From Pseudomonas frederiksbergensis (lineage in GTDB: Bacteria > Pseudomonadota > Gammaproteobacteria > Pseudomonadales > Pseudomonadaceae), in contig NZ_FNTF01000002.1 of the NCBI RefSeq assembly GCF_900105495.1, positions 2,951,501 through 3,015,500 of the forward strand: DNA of 64,000 nucleotides, given 5' to 3'. A model generated the notes under the pieces. That model was not told the DNA's origin and searched no databases. It worked only from the letters and a program-made list of their open reading frames with translations. Both the position numbers and the translations under genes were made by a program. Of this stretch, positions 53,102 through 61,600 are shown piece after piece. Numbering within the stretch: the first letter of the stretch is position 1; each line of letters begins with the position of its first letter.

Positions 53102-55246
53102 ATGACCGAAGCCATCCGTTACGAAAAAGGTCAGGACCAGATCGTCGTCCTGACCATCGACATGCCGGGCCAGAGCGCCAACACCATGAACGCGGACTAC
53201 CGCGAAGCTATGGCCGCGTGTGTCGCCCGACTGGTTGCCGACAAAGACACTATCGCCGGCGTGATCATCACCTCGGCCAAGAAAACCTTCTTCGCCGGCG
53301 GCGACCTCAACGAACTGATCAAGGTCGGCAAGCCCGAAGCCAAAGCCTTTTACGACATGGTGCTGACACTCAAAGGGCAACTGCGCACCCTTGAGACCCT
53401 CGGTAAACCGGTGGTCGCCGCGATCAACGGCGCCGCGTTGGGTGGCGGTTGGGAAATCTGCCTGGCGTGCCATCACCGGGTTGCGCTGGACGATTCTTCG
53501 GTGCAACTCGGCCTGCCGGAAGTCACCCTCGGCCTGTTGCCGGGCGGCGGCGGGGTGGTGCGCATGGTGCGAATGCTCGGTATTGAAAAAGCCTTGCCCT
53601 ATCTGCTCGAAGGCAAGAAGGTCCGGCCGCAACAGGCGTTGCGGGCAGGTTTGATTGATGAGTTGGCGGCCGATCGTGACGAACTGCTGGCCAAGGCGCG
53701 CGCCTGGATTATTGCCCATCCTGCGGCTGTGCAGCGCTGGGACGTGAAGGGTTACCAGATTCCCGGTGGCACGCCGTCGAACCCGAAAGTCGCGCAAATG
53801 CTGGCCATCGCGCCGTCGATCCTGCGCAGCAAAACCCAGGGCTGCCTGCCCGCGCCAGAGAAAATCCTCTGCGCGGCGGTAGAGGGTGCTCAGGTGGATT
53901 TCGACACCGCGCACTTGATCGAAACCCGTTACTTCACCGAATTGACCACCGGCCAAGTGTCGAAAAACCTGATTGGCACGTTCTGGTTCCAGCTCAACGA
54001 AATCAATGCCGGTGGCTCGCGGCCCCAAGGCTTTGCGCCCTACGTGACGCGTCGCGTGGGTGTGCTGGGTGCCGGCATGATGGGCGCCGGAATCGCCTTT
54101 GTCAGCGCATCGGCCGGCATCGAGGTGGTGCTCAAGGACATCAATCTTGCGGCGGCACAGAAGGGCAAGGCTCATTCGGCAGCGCTGCTGGACAAGAAGG
54201 TTGCGCGTGGCCAATTGAATGCCGATCAACGCGATGCAACGCTGGCGCGAATTCACCCCACTGAAAGCGATGCTGACCTGGCCGGCTGTGATCTGATCAT
54301 TGAAGCGGTGTTTGAAGATCGCGATTTGAAAGCCAGCGTCTCTTCGGCGGCGCAAAAGATCGTTGGCCCGGAGGCGGTGATTGCATCCAACACGTCGACC
54401 TTGCCCATCAGCGGCCTCGCGACTGCGGTGCCGGATCAGAGCAAGTTCATCGGCCTGCATTTCTTCAGCCCCGTGGAGAAAATGCCCTTGGTAGAAATCA
54501 TCAAAGGCACCCACACCAGCGACGAAACCCTGGCGCGCGGGTTCGATTTCGTACAGCAAATCAAGAAAACACCGATTGTGGTCAACGACAGCCGTGGTTT
54601 CTTCACCTCGCGGGTGTTCGGCACCTTCACCAACGAAGGCATCGCCATGCTGGGCGAAGGCGTCAGCGCGCCGATGATCGAGACCGAAGCGCGCAAGGCC
54701 GGCATGCCGATCGGACCTCTGGCGATCTCCGACGAAGTTTCCCTCAGCCTGATGAGCCATATCCGCCAGCAAACCGCCAAAGACCTGCAAGCAGAAGGGA
54801 AACCGCTGATTGAGCACCCGGCATTCGCCGTGATTGACTTGCTGCTCAAGGAATACAAGCGTCCGGGCAAGGCGGCTGGTGGTGGTTTCTACGATTATCC
54901 GGCCCGTGGGCAGAAGCATCTGTGGCCAGAGCTGAAAAGCCTTTTCGAGAAGGCTGACGGGCAGATTTCGCCGAAGGACGTGCGTGATCGGCTGCTGTTC
55001 GTGCAAGCCATCGAAACCGTGCGCTGTGTGGAGGAGGGCGTAGTGACCTCGACGGCGGACGCCAATGTCGGCTCGATCTTCGGGATCGGTTTCGCCGCCT
55101 GGACTGGCGGTGCGCTGCAGTTCATCAACCAGTACGGCGTGAAAGATTTCGTTGCCCGTGCCCAGTACCTGGCGGAGCAGTATGGCGAGCGATTCGCGCC
55201 CCCTGCGCTATTGCTGGAGAAAGCGGCCAAAGGGGAGGCATTCTAG
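53102..55246 (+). CDS. multifunctional enoyl-CoA hydratase / 3-hydroxyacyl-CoA dehydrogenase (FadJ/FadB-like)
   Basis: 714 residues. The N-terminal crotonase domain (1-~190) has SAKKTFFAGGDLNELIK and AINGAALGGGWEICLACHHR for the oxyanion hole and LPEVTLGLLPGGGG with the catalytic Glu. The dehydrogenase part starts near residue 318 with GVLGAGMMGAGIAFVSASAG (NAD loop), then ASNTSTLPIS and GLHFFSPVEKMPLVEIIKG (catalytic His). It catalyses hydration and oxidation of enoyl-CoA, feeding the thiolase upstream. The two genes form an operon. FadJ and FadB are hard to tell apart by eye. Confidence 0.92.
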   Translation: MTEAIRYEKGQDQIVVLTIDMPGQSANTMNADYREAMAACVARLVADKDTIAGVIITSAKKTFFAGGDLNELIKVGKPEAKAFYDMVLTLKGQLRTLETLGKPVVAAINGAALGGGWEICLACHHRVALDDSSVQLGLPEVTLGLLPGGGGVVRMVRMLGIEKALPYLLEGKKVRPQQALRAGLIDELAADRDELLAKARAWIIAHPAAVQRWDVKGYQIPGGTPSNPKVAQMLAIAPSILRSKTQGCLPAPEKILCAAVEGAQVDFDTAHLIETRYFTELTTGQVSKNLIGTFWFQLNEINAGGSRPQGFAPYVTRRVGVLGAGMMGAGIAFVSASAGIEVVLKDINLAAAQKGKAHSAALLDKKVARGQLNADQRDATLARIHPTESDADLAGCDLIIEAVFEDRDLKASVSSAAQKIVGPEAVIASNTSTLPISGLATAVPDQSKFIGLHFFSPVEKMPLVEIIKGTHTSDETLARGFDFVQQIKKTPIVVNDSRGFFTSRVFGTFTNEGIAMLGEGVSAPMIETEARKAGMPIGPLAISDEVSLSLMSHIRQQTAKDLQAEGKPLIEHPAFAVIDLLLKEYKRPGKAAGGGFYDYPARGQKHLWPELKSLFEKADGQISPKDVRDRLLFVQAIETVRCVEEGVVTSTADANVGSIFGIGFAAWTGGALQFINQYGVKDFVARAQYLAEQYGERFAPPALLLEKAAKGEAF

Positions 55247-55341
55247 GGGACGGATGACGCATTCCGGGGCTTGCCTTGCCACTGTGTTTCAAGGCAGGCT
55301 CTGGGGTGTGCATTATTCCCATCACGTGTCAGGTATTTTTT

Positions 55342-56073
55342 ATGTCGTTACGCATCTGCATTCTGGAAACCGACATCCTGCGTCCGGAACTGGTCGATCA
55401 ATATCAGGGTTACGGGCAGATGTTCCAGCGTCTGTTTTCGCAGCAACCCATCGCTGCCGAGTTCACCGTGTACAACGTGATGCAGGGCGAGTATCCCAGC
55501 GATGATCTGACCTTCGATGCCTACCTGGTCACCGGCAGCAAGGCCGATTCCTTCGGCACCGACCCGTGGATTGAAACCCTCAAGGCTTACCTGCTGACCC
55601 GCTACGAGCGCGGCGACAAACTGCTGGGCGTGTGCTTCGGCCATCAACTGCTGGCGCTGCTGCTGGGCGGCAAGAGCGAACGCGCGACCCAAGGCTGGGG
55701 CGTCGGCACCCACAAGTACAAACTCGCCGCCAAGGCGCCGTGGATGAACCCGGTGAGGGAAGAACTGACCTTGTTGATCAGCCATCAGGATCAGGTCACC
55801 GCGCTACCGGAAAACGCTACGGTCATCGCTTCCAGCGATTTCTGCCCATTTGCCGCGTACCACATCAACGATCAGGTGCTGTGCTTCCAGGGGCATCCGG
55901 AGTTCATTCACGATTACTCGCGTGCCTTGTTGGATATTCGTCAGGAAGCGTTGGGCGAGCAGATTTACTCGAAAGGGATGGCGAGCCTTGAGCACGACCA
56001 TCACGGCACGACCGTTGCGGAGTGGATGATGCGGTTTGTTGCGCACAAGCCTGAAGCTGGATCGGTTCAATGA
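55342..56073 (+). CDS. class I glutamine amidotransferase-like protein
   Basis: 243 residues from ATG 55342. The nucleophile is C98 in KLLGVCFGHQLLALLLGG; the His-Glu pair is in CFQGHPEFIHDYSRALL. YLVTGSKADSFG precedes them in the usual place. These stand-alone GATase1 proteins resemble PuuD-unrelated 'GMP synthase-like' amidotransferases, acting on gamma-glutamyl or unknown amides. No synthetase partner is adjacent. The ribosome binding site is weak. Confidence 0.88.
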   Translation: MSLRICILETDILRPELVDQYQGYGQMFQRLFSQQPIAAEFTVYNVMQGEYPSDDLTFDAYLVTGSKADSFGTDPWIETLKAYLLTRYERGDKLLGVCFGHQLLALLLGGKSERATQGWGVGTHKYKLAAKAPWMNPVREELTLLISHQDQVTALPENATVIASSDFCPFAAYHINDQVLCFQGHPEFIHDYSRALLDIRQEALGEQIYSKGMASLEHDHHGTTVAEWMMRFVAHKPEAGSVQ

Positions 56074-56087
56074 GCTGACAACGAACC

Positions 56088-56181
56088 TGTGGCGAGGGAG
56101 CTTGCTCCCGTTGGAGTGCGCAGCAGTCCCCTCTTTTTTGGGCCGCTACGCGACCCAGCGGGAGCAAGCTCCCTCGCCACA
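56088..56181. repeat. REP doublet (TGTGGCGAGGGAGCTTGCTC family)
   Basis: A perfect 23-bp inverted repeat: 56088-56110 against 56159-56181. Related to the doublet between kdpB and kdpC. The CCTCTTTTTTGGG centre and its location between convergent genes suit a bidirectional terminator. Confidence 0.82.
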
Positions 56182-56188
56182 ACGCTTG

Positions 56189-57160
56189 TCACAACCACCC
56201 GGATTTTTTGAAGCTCGCCCATAAACCCACACAACCGACCGCAATAAATCCCAACACCCCGAAATACCCGTAATGCCAACTCAACTCCGGCATGTTCTGG
56301 AAGTTCATCCCGTAAATCCCCGCCACCGCCGTCGGGAACGCCAGAATCGCCGCCCACGCCGCAAACTTGCGCTGCACCACGCTTTGGCGTGACGCCTCAA
56401 GCAATACCCCGACTTCGATGGTCTGGCTGGCAATGTCCGCCAGGGTCGTCAGGTCTTCCATCTGCCGCGTCACGTGGATCTGCACATCGCGAAAGTACGG
56501 GCGCATGTTCTTGTCGATGAACGGGAAGTTGAGCTTTTGCAGTTCCTCGCCAATCTCTACCATCGGCGCCGCATAACGACGCAAACGCAAGACATCCCGG
56601 CGCAGACTATGGAGTTTTTGAATGTCGCGCTCGTTCAGGGAACCGCACATGACGTTGCGTTCCAGCTCATCGATCTCTGCGTGGATCGCCTCGCCCATTG
56701 GCTGGTAGTTTTCGATCACGAAGTCGAGGATGGCATAGAGTACGAAATCTTCCCCGTGCTCCAGCAACAGCGGACGCGCCTCACAGCGCTGTCGGACATA
56801 GGCGTAGGAAGCGGAGTGGCCGTTGCGTGCGGTAATGATGTAACCGTTGCCGGCAAAGATATGAGTTTCGATGAACTGCAGTTTGCCTTCATGGCGGATC
56901 GGCGAATACGTGACGATGAACAGCGCGTCGCCGAAGGTTTCCAGTTTTGGTCGACTGTGTTTTTCCAAGGCGTCTTCGATGGCCAGTTCGTGCAGGTTGA
57001 ACTGGCGTTGCAGATTGAAAAGTTCTTGAGCGTTGGGCTCTTCAAGGCCGATCCAGACAAAGTGGCCAGGCTTTGCAGCCCAGGCAGCGCCTTCGTCGAG
57101 GGTGATATTGGTGACTTTCTTACCGGCGCTATAAACCGCAGCAGCAACAACTCTACCCAT
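56189..57160 (-). CDS. CorA-family magnesium/zinc transporter (ZntB-like)
   Basis: 323 residues. A long cytoplasmic domain is followed by two C-terminal membrane helices with the pore motif GMN in TAVAGIYGMNFQNMPELSW. HYGYFGVLGFIAVGCVGLWA is the last helix, ending in a basic tail. CorA/ZntB pentamers move divalent cations; the family alone does not tell Mg from Zn. It is convergent with the amidotransferase gene across a REP doublet. Confidence 0.9.
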   Translation of the reverse strand: MGRVVAAAVYSAGKKVTNITLDEGAAWAAKPGHFVWIGLEEPNAQELFNLQRQFNLHELAIEDALEKHSRPKLETFGDALFIVTYSPIRHEGKLQFIETHIFAGNGYIITARNGHSASYAYVRQRCEARPLLLEHGEDFVLYAILDFVIENYQPMGEAIHAEIDELERNVMCGSLNERDIQKLHSLRRDVLRLRRYAAPMVEIGEELQKLNFPFIDKNMRPYFRDVQIHVTRQMEDLTTLADIASQTIEVGVLLEASRQSVVQRKFAAWAAILAFPTAVAGIYGMNFQNMPELSWHYGYFGVLGFIAVGCVGLWASFKKSGWL

Positions 57161-57291
57161 GATAGTGATTCACTTCTTATTGGCAGCTTTCAATTAGCAA
57201 TGATTGCAGTGGCAGGCAGTCTCCAGCTTAGCCCTGTCTGCTGTTTGAGAGTCAGTGAAATCTGTTGAGTTCGCAGGCAAAAGCTCGCAGG

Positions 57292-57319
57292 CAAAAGAAA
57301 ACCCGCACCAGGCGGGTTT
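57292..57319 (-). terminator. terminator of the plsC-like gene
   Basis: Minus strand: AAACCCGC, five-base loop, GCGGGTTT, TTCTTTT. It begins a few bases after the stop codon. Confidence 0.8.
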
Positions 57320-57322
57320 CTT

Positions 57323-58045
57323 TTAAGCGGCTTGCAGTTGCCGATCCATCGAAGCGATGCACTCGCGCATCTGCTCGCGGCACTGAGCAATCAGCAGCGG
57401 CATATCGTCCAGGTTCAATCCAGCCGTAGGAATCGCCGGTAACGAGCGGATCAGAATCTTCCCACTGCGCCAACGGTTCAATCGCATGTGTTTAACGTAA
57501 CTGCTGACACACACCGGAACTATCGGCACACCGGCGGCAATGGCCATCTGAAAGGCGCCTTTCTTGAACGGCAGCAACTCTTCACCCAGGTTGCGCGTGC
57601 CTTCCGGGAAGACCCAGATCGAAGTGTCTTCATTCTGCAGCGTGTGAGTCGTGGTCAGCATCGACTGGCGCGCTTTCTGCGCATTGCCGCGATCGATCAG
57701 CACATTGCCCGCCAGCCAGAACAACTGACCGAACAGCGGCACCCACTTCAGACTCTTCTTGCCGATACATACGGTGCGGCGGGGCACCACGTTACCGAAC
57801 ACAAACAGATCGTAGTTGGACTGGTGGTTGGCGATGATCACGCAGCTGTCGGGCTTATCCAGCAGCGGTCCGACCTCGGCCTTCACCCGCAAACGCAAAA
57901 TGCACATCGCCGGCCATGCATAAAGGCGCGCGCACAATCGGCTGTTGTCCGGGTTGAACGGTCGGCACAGGCCGAGAATTACCCCAAGCACACCGGCCAG
58001 AATAAAGTGCAGGCCCATCAATAACATACGAAACACAAACAACAT
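57323..58045 (-). CDS. 1-acyl-sn-glycerol-3-phosphate acyltransferase (PlsC)
   Basis: 240 residues. An N-terminal membrane helix precedes the H-x4-D box IANHQSNYDLF (H74, D79) and FPEGTRNLGEELLPFKKGAF, plus VPIVPVCVSSY. These are the lysophosphatidic-acid acyltransferase motifs. It makes phosphatidic acid from lyso-PA at the inner membrane. More than one PlsC-like gene is usual in Pseudomonas, so the symbol is not assigned. Confidence 0.9.
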   Translation of the reverse strand: MLFVFRMLLMGLHFILAGVLGVILGLCRPFNPDNSRLCARLYAWPAMCILRLRVKAEVGPLLDKPDSCVIIANHQSNYDLFVFGNVVPRRTVCIGKKSLKWVPLFGQLFWLAGNVLIDRGNAQKARQSMLTTTHTLQNEDTSIWVFPEGTRNLGEELLPFKKGAFQMAIAAGVPIVPVCVSSYVKHMRLNRWRSGKILIRSLPAIPTAGLNLDDMPLLIAQCREQMRECIASMDRQLQAA

Positions 58046-58210
58046 TTACAGGCCCCACCGGGACAAAAGGTGGCGCAGTGTACGGATGTGCACTGTTTTC
58101 GGCAATTGCCACTATAGAGGTAGGAGATAGGCGATGTTTGAGCGCATGTTTCCGACTTGTGGGTCAGATGCGATCTAGAGCGGTTGTCGGCTTTTCAACG
58201 GAGCACGTAA

Positions 58211-58240
58211 GAAAAAGCCCGACACGACGGTCGGGCTTTT
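58211..58240 (-). terminator. terminator after the crotonase gene
   Basis: A perfect inverted repeat AAAAGCCCGAC (58213-58223) with GTCGGGCTTTT (58230-58240); six-base loop, T run on the minus strand, 20 bases past the crotonase stop. It may work on both strands. Confidence 0.85.
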
Positions 58241-58259
58241 CGGTGCGGCACGTTTGGGT

Positions 58260-58949
58260 TTAAACCGAAAAATCCTGATCCAGGATAATCGCGTTGTCCA
58301 GCCTCTCCAGCAGCGCCTTGCGCACTTTTAGCTTGGTGTTCTTGTGAGCGATCATGTTGATCTTCTTCAACTGACGAGCTGCCGCCAGCGCCGCGCCTTG
58401 CAGCTCTTCGGCCGATACCACCAGGTCAAAGAACCCGGCATCCACGGCACTTTGCGGATTAAACATCTCAGCGTTGATCACCGCGCGGTGGAACGCCGAC
58501 TTGCGCAGACGATCACGCGCCAGCTCGATACCGGCGTGGTGCATGGTCATGCCGATCTGCACTTCGTTCAAACCAATGGTGAACGGGCCGTCGACACCAA
58601 TGCGGTAATCCACCGACAACAGCAGGAACGCGCCCTTGGCCACCGCATGCCCAGGGCACGCGACGATCACCGGGAACGGGTGCGACAACAGACGACGAGC
58701 CAGGGTCGAACCGGCAGTCACCAGCGCCACGGCTTCTTTAGGGCCGGAGGTCATCACCTTCAAGTCATAACCGCCCGACAGCATCCCCGGCGTACCGGTA
58801 ATGATCACCACCGCACGATCAGTCACCGCCTGATCCAGCGCAGCGTTAAACGCAGCAATCACGTCCGGAGAGATGGCATTGACCTTGCCATTGCTCAAGG
58901 TCAGGGTCGCGATACCGTCTTCGAGATGGTAGGAAATCAACTCACTCAT
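58260..58949 (-). CDS. crotonase / enoyl-CoA hydratase family protein
   Basis: 229 residues. ATLTLSNGKVNAISPDVI, TGTPGMLSGGYDLKVM and VIVACPGHAVAKGAFLLLSVD are the crotonase oxyanion-hole motifs. The usual catalytic Glu after GLNEVQIGMTMHHAG is present in the first part (E in LNEVQIG), but the second Glu region is not obvious. The protein is shorter than typical hydratases (~260), so hydratase activity is uncertain; other crotonase reactions are possible. Confidence 0.85.
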   Translation of the reverse strand: MSELISYHLEDGIATLTLSNGKVNAISPDVIAAFNAALDQAVTDRAVVIITGTPGMLSGGYDLKVMTSGPKEAVALVTAGSTLARRLLSHPFPVIVACPGHAVAKGAFLLLSVDYRIGVDGPFTIGLNEVQIGMTMHHAGIELARDRLRKSAFHRAVINAEMFNPQSAVDAGFFDLVVSAEELQGAALAAARQLKKINMIAHKNTKLKVRKALLERLDNAIILDQDFSV

Positions 58950-59013
58950 GACGCTATTCCTTTCAATAAAGTAGCGCAGACGTTACCCACCGCCGCAGGC
59001 CAGGTAAAGCGCC

Positions 59014-59163
59014 ATGACTGACCGCCCAGTCACCCTTTCCCCGCCCGGCAAGCGTGGCCCGCCACGCCAACCGCGCATTCCCCTCTATATAGAGGAAGTC
59101 GCGAAGCCGGAGATTGGCGGGTTTGCCATGGACTGGAACCTGCTCGAACGACTGAAACGCTAA
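59014..59163 (+). CDS. small basic protein
   Basis: 49 residues from ATG 59014: MTDRPVTLSPPGKRGPPRQP, then IPLYIEEVAKPEIGGFAMDW and NLLERLKR. It is Pro/Arg-rich at the front with an ordered C-terminus. A purine-rich AGGTAAAG lies upstream. A minus-strand frame (58963-59196) covers the same bases but reads less like a protein. The function is unknown. It may be only a short open frame between two genes. Confidence 0.5.
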   Translation: MTDRPVTLSPPGKRGPPRQPRIPLYIEEVAKPEIGGFAMDWNLLERLKR

Positions 59164-59189
59164 GCGCATGAAAATTCTGCAAAAAAAGT

Positions 59190-59218
59190 TTGCCATCGGA
59201 AAAGCTTTCGACTACATT
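59190..59218 (+). promoter_or_regulatory. promoter of tRNA-Ser
   Basis: TTGCCA (59190-59195), a 17-base spacer and TACATT (59213-59218), followed by a GC-rich discriminator AGCGCGCC, as is typical of stringently controlled stable-RNA promoters; the tRNA begins 39 bases on. Confidence 0.65.
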
Positions 59219-59256
59219 AGCGCGCCTCGACAGACAGAACTTGTTTGACGAGATAC

Positions 59257-59346
59257 GGTGAAGTGTCCGAGTGGCTTAAGGAGCACGCCTGGAAAGTGTG
59301 TATACAAGAAATTGTATCGAGAGTTCGAATCTCTCCTTCACCGCCA
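59257..59346 (+). tRNA. tRNA-Ser (anticodon GGA)
   Basis: 90 bases. Acceptor arm GGTGAAG pairs with CTTCACC, discriminator G and encoded CCA (59344-59346). The anticodon loop CTGGAAA gives GGA, reading UCC/UCU. A long variable arm (TATACAAGAAATTGTATCG region) marks a class II serine tRNA, and GAGAGTTCGAATCTCTC is the T arm. Confidence 0.96.
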
Positions 59347-59358
59347 AATTTGTAAAAC

Positions 59359-59404
59359 ACAAACCCCTGATTTTCCTAGAGAAAGTCGGGGGTTTGTGGT
59401 TTTT
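59359..59404 (+). terminator. rho-independent terminator after tRNA-Ser
   Basis: A 12-base stem with one mismatch, ACAAACCCCTGA (59359-59370) with TCGGGGGTTTGT (59386-59397), followed by GGTTTTT. Confidence 0.82.
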
Positions 59405-59422
59405 GGCGTCTAAAAAAAGCCC

Positions 59423-59444
59423 ATATGGGACTGATATGGGACTG
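59423..59444. repeat. two tandem copies of an 11-bp unit
   Basis: ATATGGGACTG occurs twice head to tail (59423-59433, 59434-59444), 76 bases after the tRNA. It could be part of an old attachment site. Confidence 0.7.
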
Positions 59445-59570
59445 GCGCCCTGTTATGGTGCGTAAAGCAGGGGGAAAGGCAGATGGAGTCAAACTCCAGC
59501 TCTTGCGCCAGAAAGCTGTGCTGGGCCGGGTGAGCTAGGCTTGTCGCACCACTCATCAAGGATGACCGCC

Positions 59571-59789
59571 ATGCTAGATAACTCAGACTGCAAGATTGCC
59601 GCTGCAGACGCTCTGACATTGCTCCTGCACAACCAACACGCCTTGGGCGCTGCGATAGAGGAGATCACTAAGTGGCTTTCAGAGAATGGTGTAGAGAATG
59701 TTGCTGTTAACGCAGCAGCGGCTATGGAAACTTTGGACACCAATGTGAAAGATGTTACAGCTGCGATTATGCGACTAAGGCAGTCCTAG
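59571..59789 (+). CDS. small hypothetical protein
   Basis: 72 residues from ATG 59571 with AAGGA upstream. The sequence is helical and alanine-rich: AAADALTLLLHNQHALGAAI, then NVAVNAAAAMETLDTNVKDV. It may form a helical hairpin. No domain recognised. It lies in the tRNA-integrase interval. Confidence 0.55.
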   Translation: MLDNSDCKIAAADALTLLLHNQHALGAAIEEITKWLSENGVENVAVNAAAAMETLDTNVKDVTAAIMRLRQS

Positions 59790-59895
59790 GGAACTGCACC
59801 AGGCTCTGCCAATGCAAATAATTGGCCGCTGAGGCCGCTTCATACTCATGATGTATTTCTAACGCTTTCGCCAAAAACTCTTCCTGCCGATTCAT
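59767..59895 (-). CDS. very small hypothetical protein
   Basis: 42 residues from ATG 59895: MNRQEEFLAKALEIHHEYEA, then ASAANYLHWQSLVQFPRTAL. CAGGA precedes the start. It looks like a helical protein and overlaps the convergent gene at 59571 by 23 bases. It is too short for certainty. Confidence 0.35.
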   Translation of the reverse strand: MNRQEEFLAKALEIHHEYEAASAANYLHWQSLVQFPRTALVA

Positions 59896-59941
59896 AGGAT
59901 CATCCTGCATCAGACAAGAAGTATTGATTCATTTGGCGATC

Positions 59942-60172
59942 TCAGCCAGCGAGAGAGTCGTCTTCAGAGTCTGCAACCTGAATCTTTGCGGTAGGTGCAT
60001 TCATAAAGGCATCCCAGCTTTTATAGGCGTCGTGCTGCCTCCTGCTGGCAAAATCCCAGTCTGGACCCGATACACATTTGGATGTGACCAACGTCATCAT
60101 TCCCATCGTAGCGGCGTCGAGCTCTAATAGGAGATCGTGTGATTTGATCCTGAAGTCTTCGATTGATGCCAT
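59942..60172 (-). CDS. small hypothetical protein
   Basis: 76 residues from ATG 60172 with GAGG nine bases upstream: MASIEDFRIKSHDLLLELDA, then ATMGMMTLVTSKCVSGPDWD. An upstream TTG would add 14 residues. A predicted helix leads, then a loop with one cysteine, and KSWDAFMNAPTAK at the end. No family recognised. It is divergent from the receiver gene at 60397. Confidence 0.5.
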   Translation of the reverse strand: MASIEDFRIKSHDLLLELDAATMGMMTLVTSKCVSGPDWDFASRRQHDAYKSWDAFMNAPTAKIQVADSEDDSLAG

Positions 60173-60396
60173 CAGATTTGCCTCGGAGCGGAGTTCGCCG
60201 CCATTAAGAAACAACTGCCCATCGGGCGGTGGAGTGCGGAGGCGCGAGATAATTCATACCGTCTGACCGCTGGTCCGTGTTGCTCGAATACTTCCCCCTC
60301 CAGCCATGCCAAAAACTCGCTTTCACATTGCAGTGGTCAAAAGGCGCTTACACTGAACCGTCAACCCATAAGCACTTTGGAGAAGGAATCTCGCAA

Positions 60397-60801
60397 GTGA
60401 GCGTTCGTTTAGATGAACAATTGCCTGCAACCGGGCACGTAATCGTCATTGAGGACGATTCGGTGGTGCGGATGCTGTTTGAAGAAACTCTTGCTGAGCT
60501 TGGTTTTTCATCAGCAACTTTCGACAACGCTGCCTCAGCTTTGACCCACCTCCTGAGAATCAAAGGTGAGTGCATCTTGATCATCGCGGATCAGGGACTT
60601 CCGGGAGGAATCCAGGGATCTGAATTCATCCGCCTAGCAAAAGAACAATGGCCATTGATTCCGTCGATTCTCACTTCTGGCTATGTCGTCGAAGAACAGC
60701 TGATCCCGCCCTCGACGATTTTTCTGCATAAACCTTACACGCTCAATCAATTAGAAATGACCATCGTTGCTGTTCTCCAACAGCAACGTCCACTGGTGTA
60801 A
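60397..60801 (+). CDS. stand-alone receiver domain protein (response regulator)
   Basis: 134 residues from GTG 60397, which has GGAGAAGGA about eleven bases upstream. The receiver fold is complete: acidic pair E19-D20-D21 in IVIEDDSVV, phospho-acceptor D65 in IIADQGLPGG, Ser in SILTSGYVV and Lys in FLHKPYTLNQ. No output domain follows, so it would work by protein contact or in a phosphorelay, as CheY-like and Spo0F-like proteins do. No histidine kinase gene is in the window. It lies in the region right of tRNA-Ser. Confidence 0.85.
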   Translation: MSVRLDEQLPATGHVIVIEDDSVVRMLFEETLAELGFSSATFDNAASALTHLLRIKGECILIIADQGLPGGIQGSEFIRLAKEQWPLIPSILTSGYVVEEQLIPPSTIFLHKPYTLNQLEMTIVAVLQQQRPLV

Positions 60802-60846
60802 AAGTGAGGGATGTTCCCATCACTTGCTCGATGACCGCTTTGGGGC

Positions 60847-61004
60847 CAGGCTGTGTGAAATCGTTTTAGAGCAGTTTTGACAGTCAGAACTGGAAGGAAA
60901 ATCGCGCTCCTGCGCAAATTTCAGGCCTGCTGATTAACCAAACGCCAGCAGATTTTACGTAGCAACGCAGACTTCAAAACGGCGCATGCGTTTCACACAG
61001 CCTG
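60847..61004. mobile_element. 158-bp MITE-like element with 14-bp terminal inverted repeats
   Basis: The ends CAGGCTGTGTGAAA (60847-60860) and TTTCACACAGCCTG (60991-61004) are perfect inverted repeats. The interior has no open frame above 40 codons. GTGTGAAA ends of this kind are seen in several IS families, but no comparison was possible. I see no target duplication next to the ends. Confidence 0.5.
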
Positions 61005-61168
61005 AGTCGATTGCGGCCTTTGACGACAGGTAGATAGAACGCCTATTGATCGGACCGGGAATGCGTTACCTCTAACCGGATCAGCTTTCGCCAGAAAAGG
61101 AACCCCTGCCGGCTTGGCCAATGCGCTACGCTGGACTAGTCATTACGGTCCAATCACAAGGAGCAGGT

Positions 61169-61360
61169 ATGCAGTTGCATGAAGCGGTTGAGTTGAAAGA
61201 AGCGTATTCGGTGAGCAACGCCAATACAGCGATTCAAGAAGGCTGGAAATTATTGGCCGTTGCCCCCGGCGCGAATGGCGTGACCTATGTCCTAGGCAAA
61301 CCGAAGGAAGTCGCTCAAATGCTGCATAACAGCCCTCGGCATGACGCGCCGCGCAGGTAA
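61169..61360 (+). CDS. small hypothetical protein
   Basis: 63 residues from ATG 61169, behind AAGGAG. MQLHEAVELKEAYSVSNANT and GWKLLAVAPGANGVTYVLGK suggest a small beta-rich fold. The frame is well formed and ends at a strong terminator. No domain is recognised. Confidence 0.6.
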   Translation: MQLHEAVELKEAYSVSNANTAIQEGWKLLAVAPGANGVTYVLGKPKEVAQMLHNSPRHDAPRR

Positions 61361-61395
61361 TCCCGTCAGGTGCGCATAACGCCACTTATGTTCAA

Positions 61396-61433
61396 AAGGC
61401 CCTCACACCTTGCCCAGGTGTGGGGGCCTTTTT
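61396..61433 (+). terminator. rho-independent terminator
   Basis: AAGGCCCTCACACCT with AGGTGTGGGGGCCTT around a TGCCC loop, then TTTTT. It ends the gene at 61169. Confidence 0.85.
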
Positions 61434-61600
61434 GTTGCAGCGCGGAATCCACAAGCCCCTAGACTGGTTGACCAGAACCCCGGCGCCCACAGATACGAAA
61501 GGCAGTCGATGCAATTGGTCGTAATTGCCCTACTGCCCTGAAGCAGGGTGTCTATTATTAATAAGCAGAAATCAGTCACCCTGACTCTGAGGACGAAGTC

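Noticed and set aside
53006..55006. 666-codon minus-strand frame opposite the FadJ-like gene
   Set aside because: Shadow of a real gene; no recognised motif.
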